A stretch of DNA of 64,000 nt from Billgrantia tianxiuensis (GTDB lineage: Bacteria > Pseudomonadota > Gammaproteobacteria > Pseudomonadales > Halomonadaceae), in contig NZ_CP035042.1 of NCBI RefSeq assembly GCF_009834345.1, positions 2,480,001 to 2,544,000 on the forward strand, in the 5' to 3' direction. Each line of letters opens with the position of its first letter. Positions within the stretch are counted from its first letter, which is position 1. This document shows positions 8,902 to 17,405 of this stretch, piece after piece. Position numbers and translations under genes: made by a program. The notes below the pieces were generated by a model. It worked only from the letters and a program-made list of their open reading frames with translations. It ran no database searches and was not told the DNA's origin.

Positions 8902-10544
8902 TGGCGCTCGATGGCGAGCGGGGGGCTCACGCAACTGAGCGCCACTCTCTCTCAGTGCCCCGTCAGGCACCCGATGAGGCGATCTTCGGCCGCCTGGCGA
9001 GCGAGCGGGTGGCCGAGCTGCCCGAGCGCTTGAGTACCCGCGTGCTGGACAACGCCGAGCGGCTGGCCGAGTGGCCGGCGCTGGTCGACGGCGAGGTGCG
9101 CTGGCGCTATTCCGAGCTGGGCGGCGAGATACGCGCCGCCGCCGAGTGGCTCGATGCGCTGGGCATTCGCCCTGGCGATCGCATCATGACCGTGAGCGAG
9201 AACTGTCGGGCGCTGGTCGTGCTGTTGCTGGCGGCGAGCGAGCGTGATGTCTGGGTGGCCATCGTCAACTCGCGGCTCTCGGCCCAGGAGATCGATACCA
9301 TTCGCGACAACTGCCAGCCGCGGCGGATCTTCTATACCAGCGAGGCGTCTCCCGACGCCGAGGCCCACGCCCGGCGGCATGGCGCCGAGCCGTTCGCACA
9401 CCCGTCGCTGGGCCGGCTCGGGCTGTCACCGCTGGCCGAGGTCGAACCCGAGCCGGTTGCGGCCGATGGCGCCGACCAGGTCGCCGCGATGATCTACACC
9501 TCGGGCACCACCGGCACACCCAAGGGCGTGATGCTGACGCATCGCGGCATTCTCTACATCGCTGCGCTCTCCGGCGGCATGCGCCACCTGTGCGAAGGCG
9601 AGCGGGTCTACGGCGTGCTGCCGATGTCCCATGTGTTCGGCCTGTCGTCGGTGTGCATGGGCTCGCTCTACAACGGTGCCTGCCTCTATTGCGTGCCGCG
9701 CTTCGATGCTCCCACCATGCTGGCGGCCCTGGAACAGGAGCGCATCACCGTGCTGCAGGGCGTACCGGCCATGTTCGCGCGCATGCTCGAGACGCTGCGT
9801 CGGGAGAAGCGTTCGCTCGTGGCCCCTGCGCTGCGCTACATCTCTGCCGGCGGTTCGCCGCTCGACGGCGACCTCAAGCGCCGGGTGCAGGCGCTGTTCG
9901 GACTGACGCTGCACAACGGCTACGGCCTCACCGAGGCGAGTCCGACCATCAGCCAGACCCGCATCGACGACAGCTTCGACAGCAACACCGTGGGGCGCGT
10001 GCTGCCGCTGCTGGAGTATCGCCTCGAGCCGCTGGGCGATGCCGGCGAGGACGAACCCGACCATGCCGGCGCCGGCGAGCTGTGGGTGCGCGGTCCCAAC
10101 GTGATGAAGGGCTACTTCCGCCAGCCGGCGGCTACCCGTGCCTGCCTGACCGAGGACGGCTGGCTCAATACCGGCGACATCGCCCGCTTCGACGACGACG
10201 ATCAGCTCTACATCGTCGGCCGCAGCAAGGAGCTGATCATCCGCTCCGGCTTCAACATCTATCCGCCCGACGTCGAGGCGGTGATCAACGAGCACCCCGA
10301 CGTGACTCTCTCGGCCGTGGTCGGGCGCCAGGTGGAGGGCAACGAGGAAGTGGTTGCCTTCATCCAGTGCGAACCCGGTGCTAGGGCTGACGAAGAGGCG
10401 CTCAAGGCCTTCATCGCCGAGCGCCTGGCACCCTACAAGCGGCCGACGCGGCTGGTATTGATGGACGCGTTGCCGGCCACCGCCAGCGGCAAGATCCTCA
10501 AGGGGCGTCTGCGCGAGCTGGCCAACCGCGAGGGGACGGCATGA
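8901..10544 (+). CDS. AMP-dependent acyl-CoA synthetase/ligase
   Basis: A 547-residue member of the adenylate-forming superfamily; it activates a carboxylic acid with ATP and CoA. Motifs: P-loop MIYTSGTTGTPKGVMLTH, GYGLTEASP, the hinge LYIVGRSKELIIRSGFNIYP, and the C-terminal catalytic Lys in ATASGKILKGRLRE. The start ATG at 8901 overlaps the preceding stop; the upstream open frame is a shadow. Within the island it is the likely entry enzyme for the imported acid. The substrate is unknown; the length excludes acetyl/propionyl-CoA synthetases, which are longer. Confidence 0.9.
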   Translation: MALDGERGAHATERHSLSVPRQAPDEAIFGRLASERVAELPERLSTRVLDNAERLAEWPALVDGEVRWRYSELGGEIRAAAEWLDALGIRPGDRIMTVSENCRALVVLLLAASERDVWVAIVNSRLSAQEIDTIRDNCQPRRIFYTSEASPDAEAHARRHGAEPFAHPSLGRLGLSPLAEVEPEPVAADGADQVAAMIYTSGTTGTPKGVMLTHRGILYIAALSGGMRHLCEGERVYGVLPMSHVFGLSSVCMGSLYNGACLYCVPRFDAPTMLAALEQERITVLQGVPAMFARMLETLRREKRSLVAPALRYISAGGSPLDGDLKRRVQALFGLTLHNGYGLTEASPTISQTRIDDSFDSNTVGRVLPLLEYRLEPLGDAGEDEPDHAGAGELWVRGPNVMKGYFRQPAATRACLTEDGWLNTGDIARFDDDDQLYIVGRSKELIIRSGFNIYPPDVEAVINEHPDVTLSAVVGRQVEGNEEVVAFIQCEPGARADEEALKAFIAERLAPYKRPTRLVLMDALPATASGKILKGRLRELANREGTA

Positions 10545-10966
10545 GCGAATCCAGCCAGTCGCCCCTGATGGGCTACCACGAGCTGCTCGGCATGCGGGTG
10601 GTGGAGTGGTCGGAAGGGGTCGCCGTGGTCGAGCTGGTGGCCGATGAGCGTCACCTCAACCGCAGCGGCATCGTGCACGGTGGGGTGCTCACTTCGATGC
10701 TTGACAGCGCTCTGAGCCTCGCCGGGCTCCACTGCGAGCTGCCTGGCCGAGTAAGGCGCGGCATGACCCTGTCGCTCACGACTACCTTCGTCGGGCCTGC
10801 CGGTCCAGGCCTGCTGCGTGCTACCGGCAGGGTGCGCGGCGGCGGGCGCAAGATCTACATGGCCAGTGGCGAGGTCACCGGCAGCGGGGGCGAGCTGATG
10901 GCCATGGCCGAAGGTGCGTTTCGTCGGCGCGCTGGCAGCGAGTCGCCGGAGGGTGTCCCCGAGTGA
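10541..10966 (+). CDS. PaaI-type hotdog thioesterase
   Basis: A 141-residue hotdog-fold protein: NRSGIVHGGVLTSMLDSALSLAG carries the HGG motif of PaaI/4HBT thioesterases, which hydrolyse acyl-CoAs, often to release dead-end products in CoA-dependent catabolism. ATG overlaps the ligase stop (ATGA) and its own stop overlaps the next GTG, so four plus-strand genes are tightly coupled. Confidence 0.85.
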   Translation: MSESSQSPLMGYHELLGMRVVEWSEGVAVVELVADERHLNRSGIVHGGVLTSMLDSALSLAGLHCELPGRVRRGMTLSLTTTFVGPAGPGLLRATGRVRGGGRKIYMASGEVTGSGGELMAMAEGAFRRRAGSESPEGVPE

Positions 10967-12375
10967 CACCGGCACGGCTGCGTGCCAGCCTGCTGGTGTT
11001 GGTGACCCTGACGACCCTCGGTCACCTGATATTCACCAGCGCCTGGCTGCAGGGTATCGCGGCATTGGCGCTGGCCCTCTATCTGGCCGGCGTGACCCGG
11101 CACCTGTCGTCCATGGCGCGCTGGCTGCTTGCCGCGGCTGCCGCGCTGAGCGTGGTCGTTCTATGGCGTAGCGATACTCCCGGCAGACTGCTGTTCGAGG
11201 CGGCCGGCCGTTTCGCCTTCTTTGCCACCTTCGTGGTGGCGCTCAGCCTGCTGCGCCTGCCCGCCTATCGCTCACGTCTGGTGCGCCGCTGCGGCGAGGC
11301 GATGCTGCTGCAGCCTCCGGGACGGCGCTACCCGATCCTCTCGGCCGGTTCGGCGCTGTTCGGCATCATCCTCAATATCGGCGTACTCAACCTGTTCGCC
11401 GGCATGATCGAGAAGAGCAATACCCTGGCGGCGGCCCAGGGCCGCGCCTGGGTGCGGCAGGTACGCCAGCGACGGATGATGCTGGCCCTGCTGCGCGGCT
11501 TCTCGCTGGCCCCGCTGATCTCGCCCATGGGCATCGGTGTGGCGGTAGTGCTCTCCAACCTGCCCGAGCTGCGTTGGCTCGACCTCGCCCCCTATGTGAT
11601 CGGCGCCGCGCTGCTCATCTTCCTGGTGGGGTGGGGCGTCGATCATGTCACCGGCCCGCATCCCGCTCATGTCATCGCCCCGGACCCTGCCTCGCGACGC
11701 TCGTCGCACCCGGCTCCTTCGGCGGCGCCATTGGGGCAGTTCTGCCTGCTGCTGTTGGGTGTCGTCTCACTGGTGTTCCTGCTGGCCTGGGCGCTGCAGG
11801 TGCGGTTGCCCATCGCCGTGCTGATGGGCGCACCGCTCGCGGCGATCACCTGGCTCGCCTGGCAGAGGCGGCGGCTTGGCATGCTGGGCGCACCGGCGGC
11901 GCTGGCCAGCCTGCATCGCCAGCTGCCGTGGCTTCTGGCACCGAGTGCCAATGAGGTCGTGGTGCTGGGGGCGGCAGGCTACCTTGGCCACCTGTGCGTG
12001 GCGCTGGTGCCGGTGGAGAGCCTTGGGCCGCTGATGGCTGCGGTGCAGCCGCTGGGGGCGGCCAACGCCGTGCTGGCCATGCTGCTGGTGATGGGGCTGG
12101 CGCAGGTCGGTATCAATCCCATCGTCACCGTGACGCTGCTCGTGGGACTGGTGCCGACGCTGCCCATCGAAGGGCTGCCGCCGGCACTGCTCGGGGCATC
12201 GTTGATGGTGGGCTGGGCGCTGGCGATGATGTCATCGCCGATGACGGCCTCGATGCTGATCCTGTCGCGCTTCACCGGGGTCGCATCGAGCCGCATCGGC
12301 TATCGCTGGAATGCGCGCTTCTTGCTCGCTTGTATCCCGCTGCTGGCCGGTTGGTTCCTGCTCGCGGCCTGGTAA
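10963..12375 (+). CDS. Polytopic inner-membrane protein, putative organic-anion permease
   Basis: A 470-residue protein with roughly ten to twelve hydrophobic segments spread over its whole length; the GTG start overlaps the previous stop (GTGA). I do not recognise the family with certainty. Two re-entrant-like segments, LAPLISPMGIGVAVVLSNLP and MGLAQVGINPIVTVTLLVG, look like the paired hairpin motifs of ion-transporter (SLC13/DASS, ArsB-like) permeases, which would suit uptake or export of an organic anion. As the last gene of the acyl-CoA dehydrogenase/ligase/thioesterase arm it probably handles the substrate or a product. Function is inference. Confidence 0.5.
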   Translation: MTPARLRASLLVLVTLTTLGHLIFTSAWLQGIAALALALYLAGVTRHLSSMARWLLAAAAALSVVVLWRSDTPGRLLFEAAGRFAFFATFVVALSLLRLPAYRSRLVRRCGEAMLLQPPGRRYPILSAGSALFGIILNIGVLNLFAGMIEKSNTLAAAQGRAWVRQVRQRRMMLALLRGFSLAPLISPMGIGVAVVLSNLPELRWLDLAPYVIGAALLIFLVGWGVDHVTGPHPAHVIAPDPASRRSSHPAPSAAPLGQFCLLLLGVVSLVFLLAWALQVRLPIAVLMGAPLAAITWLAWQRRRLGMLGAPAALASLHRQLPWLLAPSANEVVVLGAAGYLGHLCVALVPVESLGPLMAAVQPLGAANAVLAMLLVMGLAQVGINPIVTVTLLVGLVPTLPIEGLPPALLGASLMVGWALAMMSSPMTASMLILSRFTGVASSRIGYRWNARFLLACIPLLAGWFLLAAW

Positions 12376-12390
12376 TGACTTGTGCTGCCT

Positions 12391-13817
12391 TTAGCCGCGC
12401 CGCTCTTCTACTGCCAAGCTGGCCTGTCGGTGTGGGCCGCCCAAGTGGCGAGGGTAGCCCAGTGCCTCGATGGCGAGCAGGTCGATGTCGCTCGTGCGGT
12501 AGGCCCAGCCACGTTCGGCCAGCATCAGGCTCGCTGCTTCCATGGCGGCGTGAGGATTAGCGTCGTCGTCCCATGCGGCTTGCGCCAGGGTGGCGAGCAG
12601 GCTGCCCTGCCAGCTGACCGCCACTTCCTGGCGTAGCGCCTTGAGCAGATTGGCCACGGCCTGCTGGCGAGCGGCATCGGCGCGCAGTGCCACCAGCTCG
12701 GCCAGTCTGCCCTCGGCAGGTAAGATCAGCGCCAGGTCGGCGTCGAGGCTGTCGAGATCGTGCGCCTCTTCCAGATCACGCAAGGCGATACGCAGGCAGT
12801 GGGCCGGGCAGGTCGCATCGGCTCCGGCAGCGATGAAGCAGGCCTGGGTGGCGTCGTCGGCCCGCTCGCTGAGTTCGATACCGGCCCGCTCGGCCTTGTC
12901 CTTGAGCTTGACGTACAGAGGATGTTCGCCGAGCAGGGCCAGGCGTGTCAGGGCGGGGGCCTCGCCCGCCTCTGGCACCTTGTGTGGCGCACGGGCGGCG
13001 AAGAAGGCGTGGATCAGGCCGGCGCGCTGGGGCGACTTCATGCAGGAAAGGAACAGCTCGCGCTCGCGGCGCAGCCCTTCGGCCAGGCTGCCCTCGCTGC
13101 TGGCGGCGATGGCCTCGAGGCAGCGGAAGGGGGAGTAGAGCTCCGGCACCTCGCTTTCCAGCTTGGCGCGGTAGCGTTCGATGGCTTCGGGATCGGCCGC
13201 TGGCGGCGGCAGTTCGCCGGTGACTCGCGCCCTGCGCGTGCCTGCCAGCACGTCGCGCGCCGCCGCCAGTCCCGCCTCCAACGGGTCGTCGAACTCGAGC
13301 ACGGCGTCGACGATGCCCAGCGACAGGGCCTCGTCGGCGGGGGCGAAGCGTCCGCTGGTGATCAGATCCAGGGCGGCTTCGACGCTGGCCAGTCGCGGCA
13401 GCCGCTGGGTACCGCCGGCACCGGGCAGCAGCCCCAGCTTGACCTCGGGTAGGCCCACCTTGGTGCCCGGCAGCGCCACGCGCAGCTGGCAGCCCATCGC
13501 GACCTCCAGCCCGCCGCCCAGCGCCGTACCGTGCAGCACGGCGACGATGGGCTTGGCGCTGGCCTCGAGATGGGCGATTACCTCCGGCAGGAGGGGCGCT
13601 TGGGGCGGTTTGCCGAACTCTCGGATGTCGGCCCGGCGATGAAGGTGCGGCCGCGGGCGTGAAGCACCAGTACCTGAACCTGGGGATCATCGTTGCCCTG
13701 GCTGACGGCCTCCATCAGTCCTTGGCGCACGGCCTGGCCCAGGGCATTGACCGGCGGATTGTCGATGGTGATCACGCCAAACTCGTCGTGGCGCTGGTAG
13801 GCGACGGGGGATGTCAT
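12391..13817 (-). CDS. Enoyl-CoA hydratase fused to a degenerate 3-hydroxyacyl-CoA dehydrogenase domain, frameshifted
   Basis: Residues 1 to about 190 are a crotonase domain, with oxyanion-hole blocks RTFIAGADIREFG and [14 protein letters not shown], and [24 protein letters not shown]. About 190-290 match the FadB/FadJ linker ([21 protein letters not shown]). The rest is in the place of the dehydrogenase, but the expected GxGxxG reads [13 protein letters not shown], and the domain is too short. Only its C-terminal block survives: [23 protein letters not shown]. The enzyme should hydrate enoyl-CoA, not oxidise, leaving oxidation to the separate dehydrogenase. One base is missing at about 13632 (GGGGCC read as GGGCC); restored length 475 residues, about two thirds of FadJ. 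Confidence 0.8.
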
Positions 13818-13874
13818 GCGGTATGGCTCCCTGTGTCAGGCTTCGGTTCGAATGGATGGTACATGTACGCTACC

Positions 13875-15920
13875 TCATGAATCGACGGGAGGCGCCATCT
13901 TCGCCACACGCGGTCCTGCGTGGCGCTGGCTCCAGCGCGCCAGAAGCACGGCAGGCAGCAGGGCGGCCATCGCACTACCCAGCAGTTCGATCTGGCTGAG
14001 CGGCACCATGCCGCCGCCGGGCAGGGCGAACAGCAGGCCGGCTACCAGCACCAGCCCGCGGGCCGGGATCTCATGCAGGGCGCCGATGCCGAGCCGGCCG
14101 ACGCCGATCAGGTAGCCCTGCATGGCGGAGGCGAACAGCACGATGCCGATCACGGCCTGAATGAAGACCAAACCGATTTGCCATGCCTCCCCCTGCATGA
14201 TCAAGGCGGGGTTGAGCACGAACAGGAAGGGAATGAAATAGATCACGCTACCCAGGCGCATGGCTTGCAGGCCCGTGGCCATGGGGCGGGCGCCGGCCAC
14301 GGTGGCCGCGGCGAAGGCGCCCAGCGCCACCGGCGGGGTGATGAAGCTGAGCATGCCCCAATAGAGGATGAACATGTGCACTGCCATGGGATCGAGCCCG
14401 CCCCCCTGGATCAGCGCCGGCGTCAAGGCCACGGCGAGGAAGATATAGGCCGCAGTGACGGTCATGCCGATACCGAGCACGAAGCTGGTCAGGGCGCCCA
14501 TGATCAACAGCAGCGGCACGCTGCCGCCAGCGATATGAATGAAGTCGTTGGCGATGGTGCCGGAGAGCCCGGTCATCGACAGTGCGCCGACCAGCATGCC
14601 GACGCCGGCCAGGATCGCGATCAACTCGGCGAACAGCTTGGCCGCCGAGGAGAGCGATTCGCCCAGCTCGCGTAGCCCCCAGCGGTTGCGACGCGAGAAC
14701 TGGTTGAGCACCAGCAGCAGCGCGGTGGCATAGAAAGGCGCTACGGCCTCGCGCTGCATCACCAGCAGCATCCACACCAGCAGGGCGAAGACGAAGATGA
14801 AGTACCAACCTTCCTTGAGGGTCTGCACCACCGAGGGCAGTTCCACGGCGGGCAGGCCCTTGATGTCGTGGCGCGCCGCATAGGCATCGATCTGGATGAA
14901 CAGGCCGAGGAAATAGAGGATCGAGGGGATCACCGCGGCCAGCGCCACGGCGGCATAGGGCACGTCGAGGAACATCGCCATGACGAAGGCGGTGGCGCCC
15001 ATGACCGGCGGCATCAGCACGCCGCCGGTGGAGGCACACGCCTCGACGCCGCCTGCGAACGAGCGGCCCATGCCAATGCGGCGCATGGCGGGTATCGACA
15101 GCACGCCGGTGGTCAGTACGTTGCTGATCACGCTGCCGCTCATCGAGCCCATCAGGCCACTGGAGAAGATCGACACCTTGGCCGGGCCTCCGCGTACGTG
15201 GCCCAGCAGGGCAAAGGCCAGGTCGATGAAGAACTTGCCGCCGCCGCTCTTCTGCAATACCACGCCGAAGACGAGGAAGCCGATGACCAGACCGGCGAAG
15301 GCCTGCAGCGGTACGCCCATGATGCTCTCGGTGCTCATGGTGTGGTACATGGCGGTCTCCTCCAAAGTGGAGGGAAACGCCTGGATCGGCCCGGGCACGA
15401 TATCGGCCACCAGCGGGTAGAGCGAGAACGTCGCCACGATCACCGCAATCGGCCAGCCGCCGGCACGCCGGGCGGCCTCGACGATCAGCAGCCACCAGGC
15501 ATAGCTGGCCAGGATGGCCGTATCGGGAGCGGCAAAGGCCCAGCCGCGCTCGAGGATCGATTCGGCGTGATAGACGAAGTAGCCACCGACGACCAGGGTG
15601 ACGGCGCTGAGCAGGTAGTCGTACCACGGCACCGGCTGGTGCTGCCGCGAAGGCAGGATCGGCCACAGCAGATAGACCAGTGGCAACAGCAGGGCCACCA
15701 CGGCGTAGTAGAACTGCGTCTCCAGTCCGGTCACGAAGCGCAACCAGCCCAGGTTGAACAGGTAGTCCAGCGTCATGGCCATCAGCACGACCGTCACCGC
15801 GCCGGGTATCCAGCGCAGGGCGGTGGGCAGCGGGCGGACGTGGGTGACCTTTTCCTTGAGCTGGCGTGGCGACTCGGGGGCGAAGTAGCAGTGGTCATGG
15901 CAGCATCCGTGAGGCGGCAA
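13875..15920 (-). CDS. TRAP transporter permease, fused 4TM-12TM (DctQM-type) subunit
   Basis: A 681-residue membrane protein with about 16-18 transmembrane segments. The C-terminal large-subunit part has SSGLMGSMSGSVISNVLTTG, ACASTGGVLMPPVMGATAFVMA and LSFITPPVALGAFAAA, typical of the TRAP large permease. The N-terminal quarter supplies the small-subunit helices. Fused permeases pair with TAXI-type binding proteins, and one lies 42 bp upstream. Such systems use a Na+ gradient to import organic acids, apt for a halophile. It is the likely importer for the island's substrate. Confidence 0.9.
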   Translation of the reverse strand: MPPHGCCHDHCYFAPESPRQLKEKVTHVRPLPTALRWIPGAVTVVLMAMTLDYLFNLGWLRFVTGLETQFYYAVVALLLPLVYLLWPILPSRQHQPVPWYDYLLSAVTLVVGGYFVYHAESILERGWAFAAPDTAILASYAWWLLIVEAARRAGGWPIAVIVATFSLYPLVADIVPGPIQAFPSTLEETAMYHTMSTESIMGVPLQAFAGLVIGFLVFGVVLQKSGGGKFFIDLAFALLGHVRGGPAKVSIFSSGLMGSMSGSVISNVLTTGVLSIPAMRRIGMGRSFAGGVEACASTGGVLMPPVMGATAFVMAMFLDVPYAAVALAAVIPSILYFLGLFIQIDAYAARHDIKGLPAVELPSVVQTLKEGWYFIFVFALLVWMLLVMQREAVAPFYATALLLVLNQFSRRNRWGLRELGESLSSAAKLFAELIAILAGVGMLVGALSMTGLSGTIANDFIHIAGGSVPLLLIMGALTSFVLGIGMTVTAAYIFLAVALTPALIQGGGLDPMAVHMFILYWGMLSFITPPVALGAFAAATVAGARPMATGLQAMRLGSVIYFIPFLFVLNPALIMQGEAWQIGLVFIQAVIGIVLFASAMQGYLIGVGRLGIGALHEIPARGLVLVAGLLFALPGGGMVPLSQIELLGSAMAALLPAVLLARWSQRHAGPRVAKMAPPVDS

Positions 15921-15962
15921 GGGGCGGCATGGCCGCCCCGGAATCAGTCGCTGGTGACGCGA

Positions 15963-17123
15963 TCATTCGAAGACCGGATCGAAGCCGGCGTCGCGCAGGG
16001 CCGTGGCGCGCGCCTGCATCCAGGCGTCGCGGAACGCCTCTTCGTCCGAGGGTGCATCCTCGATGAAGGCGTTCCAGGTCTCGAGCAGCAACTCCTGTCG
16101 TTCGATCAGCGAGTCCTGGTGTGCCTGCATTTCATCGGTCCATTCGCCGATCTCTTTGTAGTACTCGACCACGGCGTCGTGGAACGGCAGCACCCAGGTC
16201 AGGTCCTGGTATTCCAGGGCGTAGCCCACCGCGCCTGGAGCGGCATCCTTGTAGTCGTCGTAGTTGTCCTGCAGCGCCTTGATCAGGCCGTAGGCGACCT
16301 TGTCGTCGAGATCCTGGTTGGCCACCACGATCGGGTAGGGGTAGCTGGCGCTGGGCACGGGATTGTCGGCGCTGACGTCGCCCGCCCCGGCGGTTACCTC
16401 GTGGGGCTGGAAGTAGGGCGCCACCGCCAGCATGCGCTCCCAGCCCTCGGCATCGTCAGGGTCGAGCACCGGCCAGCTGACGCCGCGGGGGCTGCTGGCG
16501 AGCTGCTGGGCGGGTGGCGTGACGGTGGTGGTGAAGGAGGCGTCGACGTCGCCGGCGATGATGCCGTCGAAGGAGCGTGCATAGCCGGGGTAATCGACAC
16601 GCTCGACGTCGTCCCAGGTCAGTCCGCCGAAGGCCAGGTAGGCCTCGGTGCCCTTGTTGAGGGCGTCGTCGCCACGAATATAGGCGATGCGCTTGCCGGC
16701 CAGGTCAGCCGGGGTCTCGACGCCGAGATCGCCGGCCACCGCCAGCGACAGGCCGAAGGAGGCGGTGGAGGTCGTGAGCACCCGGATGGGCTGGGGGCCC
16801 CAGTCGGGGTGGGCGAACATCATTACACCCTCGGCACCGTAGTAGCTGGCGATACCGCAGGCGCACAGATCGACGCGGCCCTGCTTGAGCGGCGTCATGC
16901 GCGAAACGTCGTTGTCGCCGGGCAGGATGCGCACCGAGGTGCCGTAGTGGTTCTGCAGCATGTTGCCGATGGCCACGGCCTGGGCATAGCCGCTGGAGTT
17001 GGTGCCGTAGGCGGTCCAGGCCATGGTGCGCGGCAGCTCGACCTCGGCGGCCTGGGTCACGCCGGCCGAGAGTAGCGAAAGCGGAAGAGCGATAAGCGCG
17101 AGGGATTGGGACAGCTGGCGCAT
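15963..17123 (-). CDS. TAXI-family TRAP solute-binding protein
   Basis: A 386-residue periplasmic protein with a Sec signal peptide (MRQLSQSLALIALPLSLLSAGVTQA, probable cleavage after VTQA). The mature part has the TAXI layout: TAYGTNSSGYAQAVAIGNML, then VRILPGDNDVSRMTPLKQGRVDLC, then the mid-domain VETPADLAGKRIAYIRGDDA. It delivers the ligand to the fused permease downstream. A pair of 15-bp inverted repeats lies in its promoter region. The ligand is not predictable from sequence. Confidence 0.9.
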   Translation of the reverse strand: MRQLSQSLALIALPLSLLSAGVTQAAEVELPRTMAWTAYGTNSSGYAQAVAIGNMLQNHYGTSVRILPGDNDVSRMTPLKQGRVDLCACGIASYYGAEGVMMFAHPDWGPQPIRVLTTSTASFGLSLAVAGDLGVETPADLAGKRIAYIRGDDALNKGTEAYLAFGGLTWDDVERVDYPGYARSFDGIIAGDVDASFTTTVTPPAQQLASSPRGVSWPVLDPDDAEGWERMLAVAPYFQPHEVTAGAGDVSADNPVPSASYPYPIVVANQDLDDKVAYGLIKALQDNYDDYKDAAPGAVGYALEYQDLTWVLPFHDAVVEYYKEIGEWTDEMQAHQDSLIERQELLLETWNAFIEDAPSDEEAFRDAWMQARATALRDAGFDPVFE

Positions 17124-17148
17124 GGGAGTCTCCTTGTATCGGTTGTTG

Positions 17149-17163
17149 TTTTGCTATGCGGTA
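17149..17163. promoter_or_regulatory. Candidate IclR-type operator 3 (TTTTGC-TAT-GCGGTA)
   Basis: Starts 26 bp upstream of the TAXI start codon, the same distance as operator 1 from the dehydrogenase start. Its reverse complement, TACCGCATAGCAAAA, shares the GCATAGC core and matches the operator 2 complement at 12 of 15 positions. Confidence 0.5.
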
Positions 17164-17244
17164 TTTGATTCCGAAACTGCAGTCGATACTAGAAAGGCAC
17201 CGCGACGGTGTCAACGAATGCTCGCGAATGGGGCGGCATAGGCT

Positions 17245-17259
17245 TTCCGCTAGGCGAAA
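17245..17259. promoter_or_regulatory. Candidate IclR-type operator 4 (TTCCGC-TAG-GCGAAA)
   Basis: A near-perfect 6-3-6 inverted repeat 96 bp upstream of operator 3. Its complement TTTCGCCTAGCGGAA differs from operator 1 at one position. The rest of 17124-17405 holds no gene I can support. Confidence 0.6.
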
Positions 17260-17362
17260 TAGCGCCCAAGGAGTAAGCAATAGGTGAAGAAAAATAAAGG
17301 CTTGGCGTGGTTTTAGCTGCGAGCTGAAATGCCTCGTACGACCAAAGGTCTAGGCAAGCTCA

Positions 17363-17401
17363 GCGGCCGAAGAACCCGCATCACTGCTCGCCGTCGGCCG
17401 C
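17363..17401 (-). terminator. Weak hairpin downstream of sulP
   Basis: Arms GCGGCCGA (17363-17370) and TCGGCCGC (17394-17401) with a 23-nt loop, just past the sulP stop codon. The loop is long and no T tract follows on the minus strand, so this is a weak candidate. Confidence 0.25.
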
Positions 17402-17405
17402 AGTG

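Noticed and set aside
13859..13868. Palindrome GTACATGTAC between hydratase and TRAP permease genes
   Set aside because: A 10-bp self-complementary sequence of this kind is easily found by chance and has no second copy in the island.
14868..17075. A 735-codon open frame on the plus strand
   Set aside because: It is antisense to the TRAP permease and TAXI genes, low-complexity and rich in Gly, His and Gln; a shadow of GC-biased codons.
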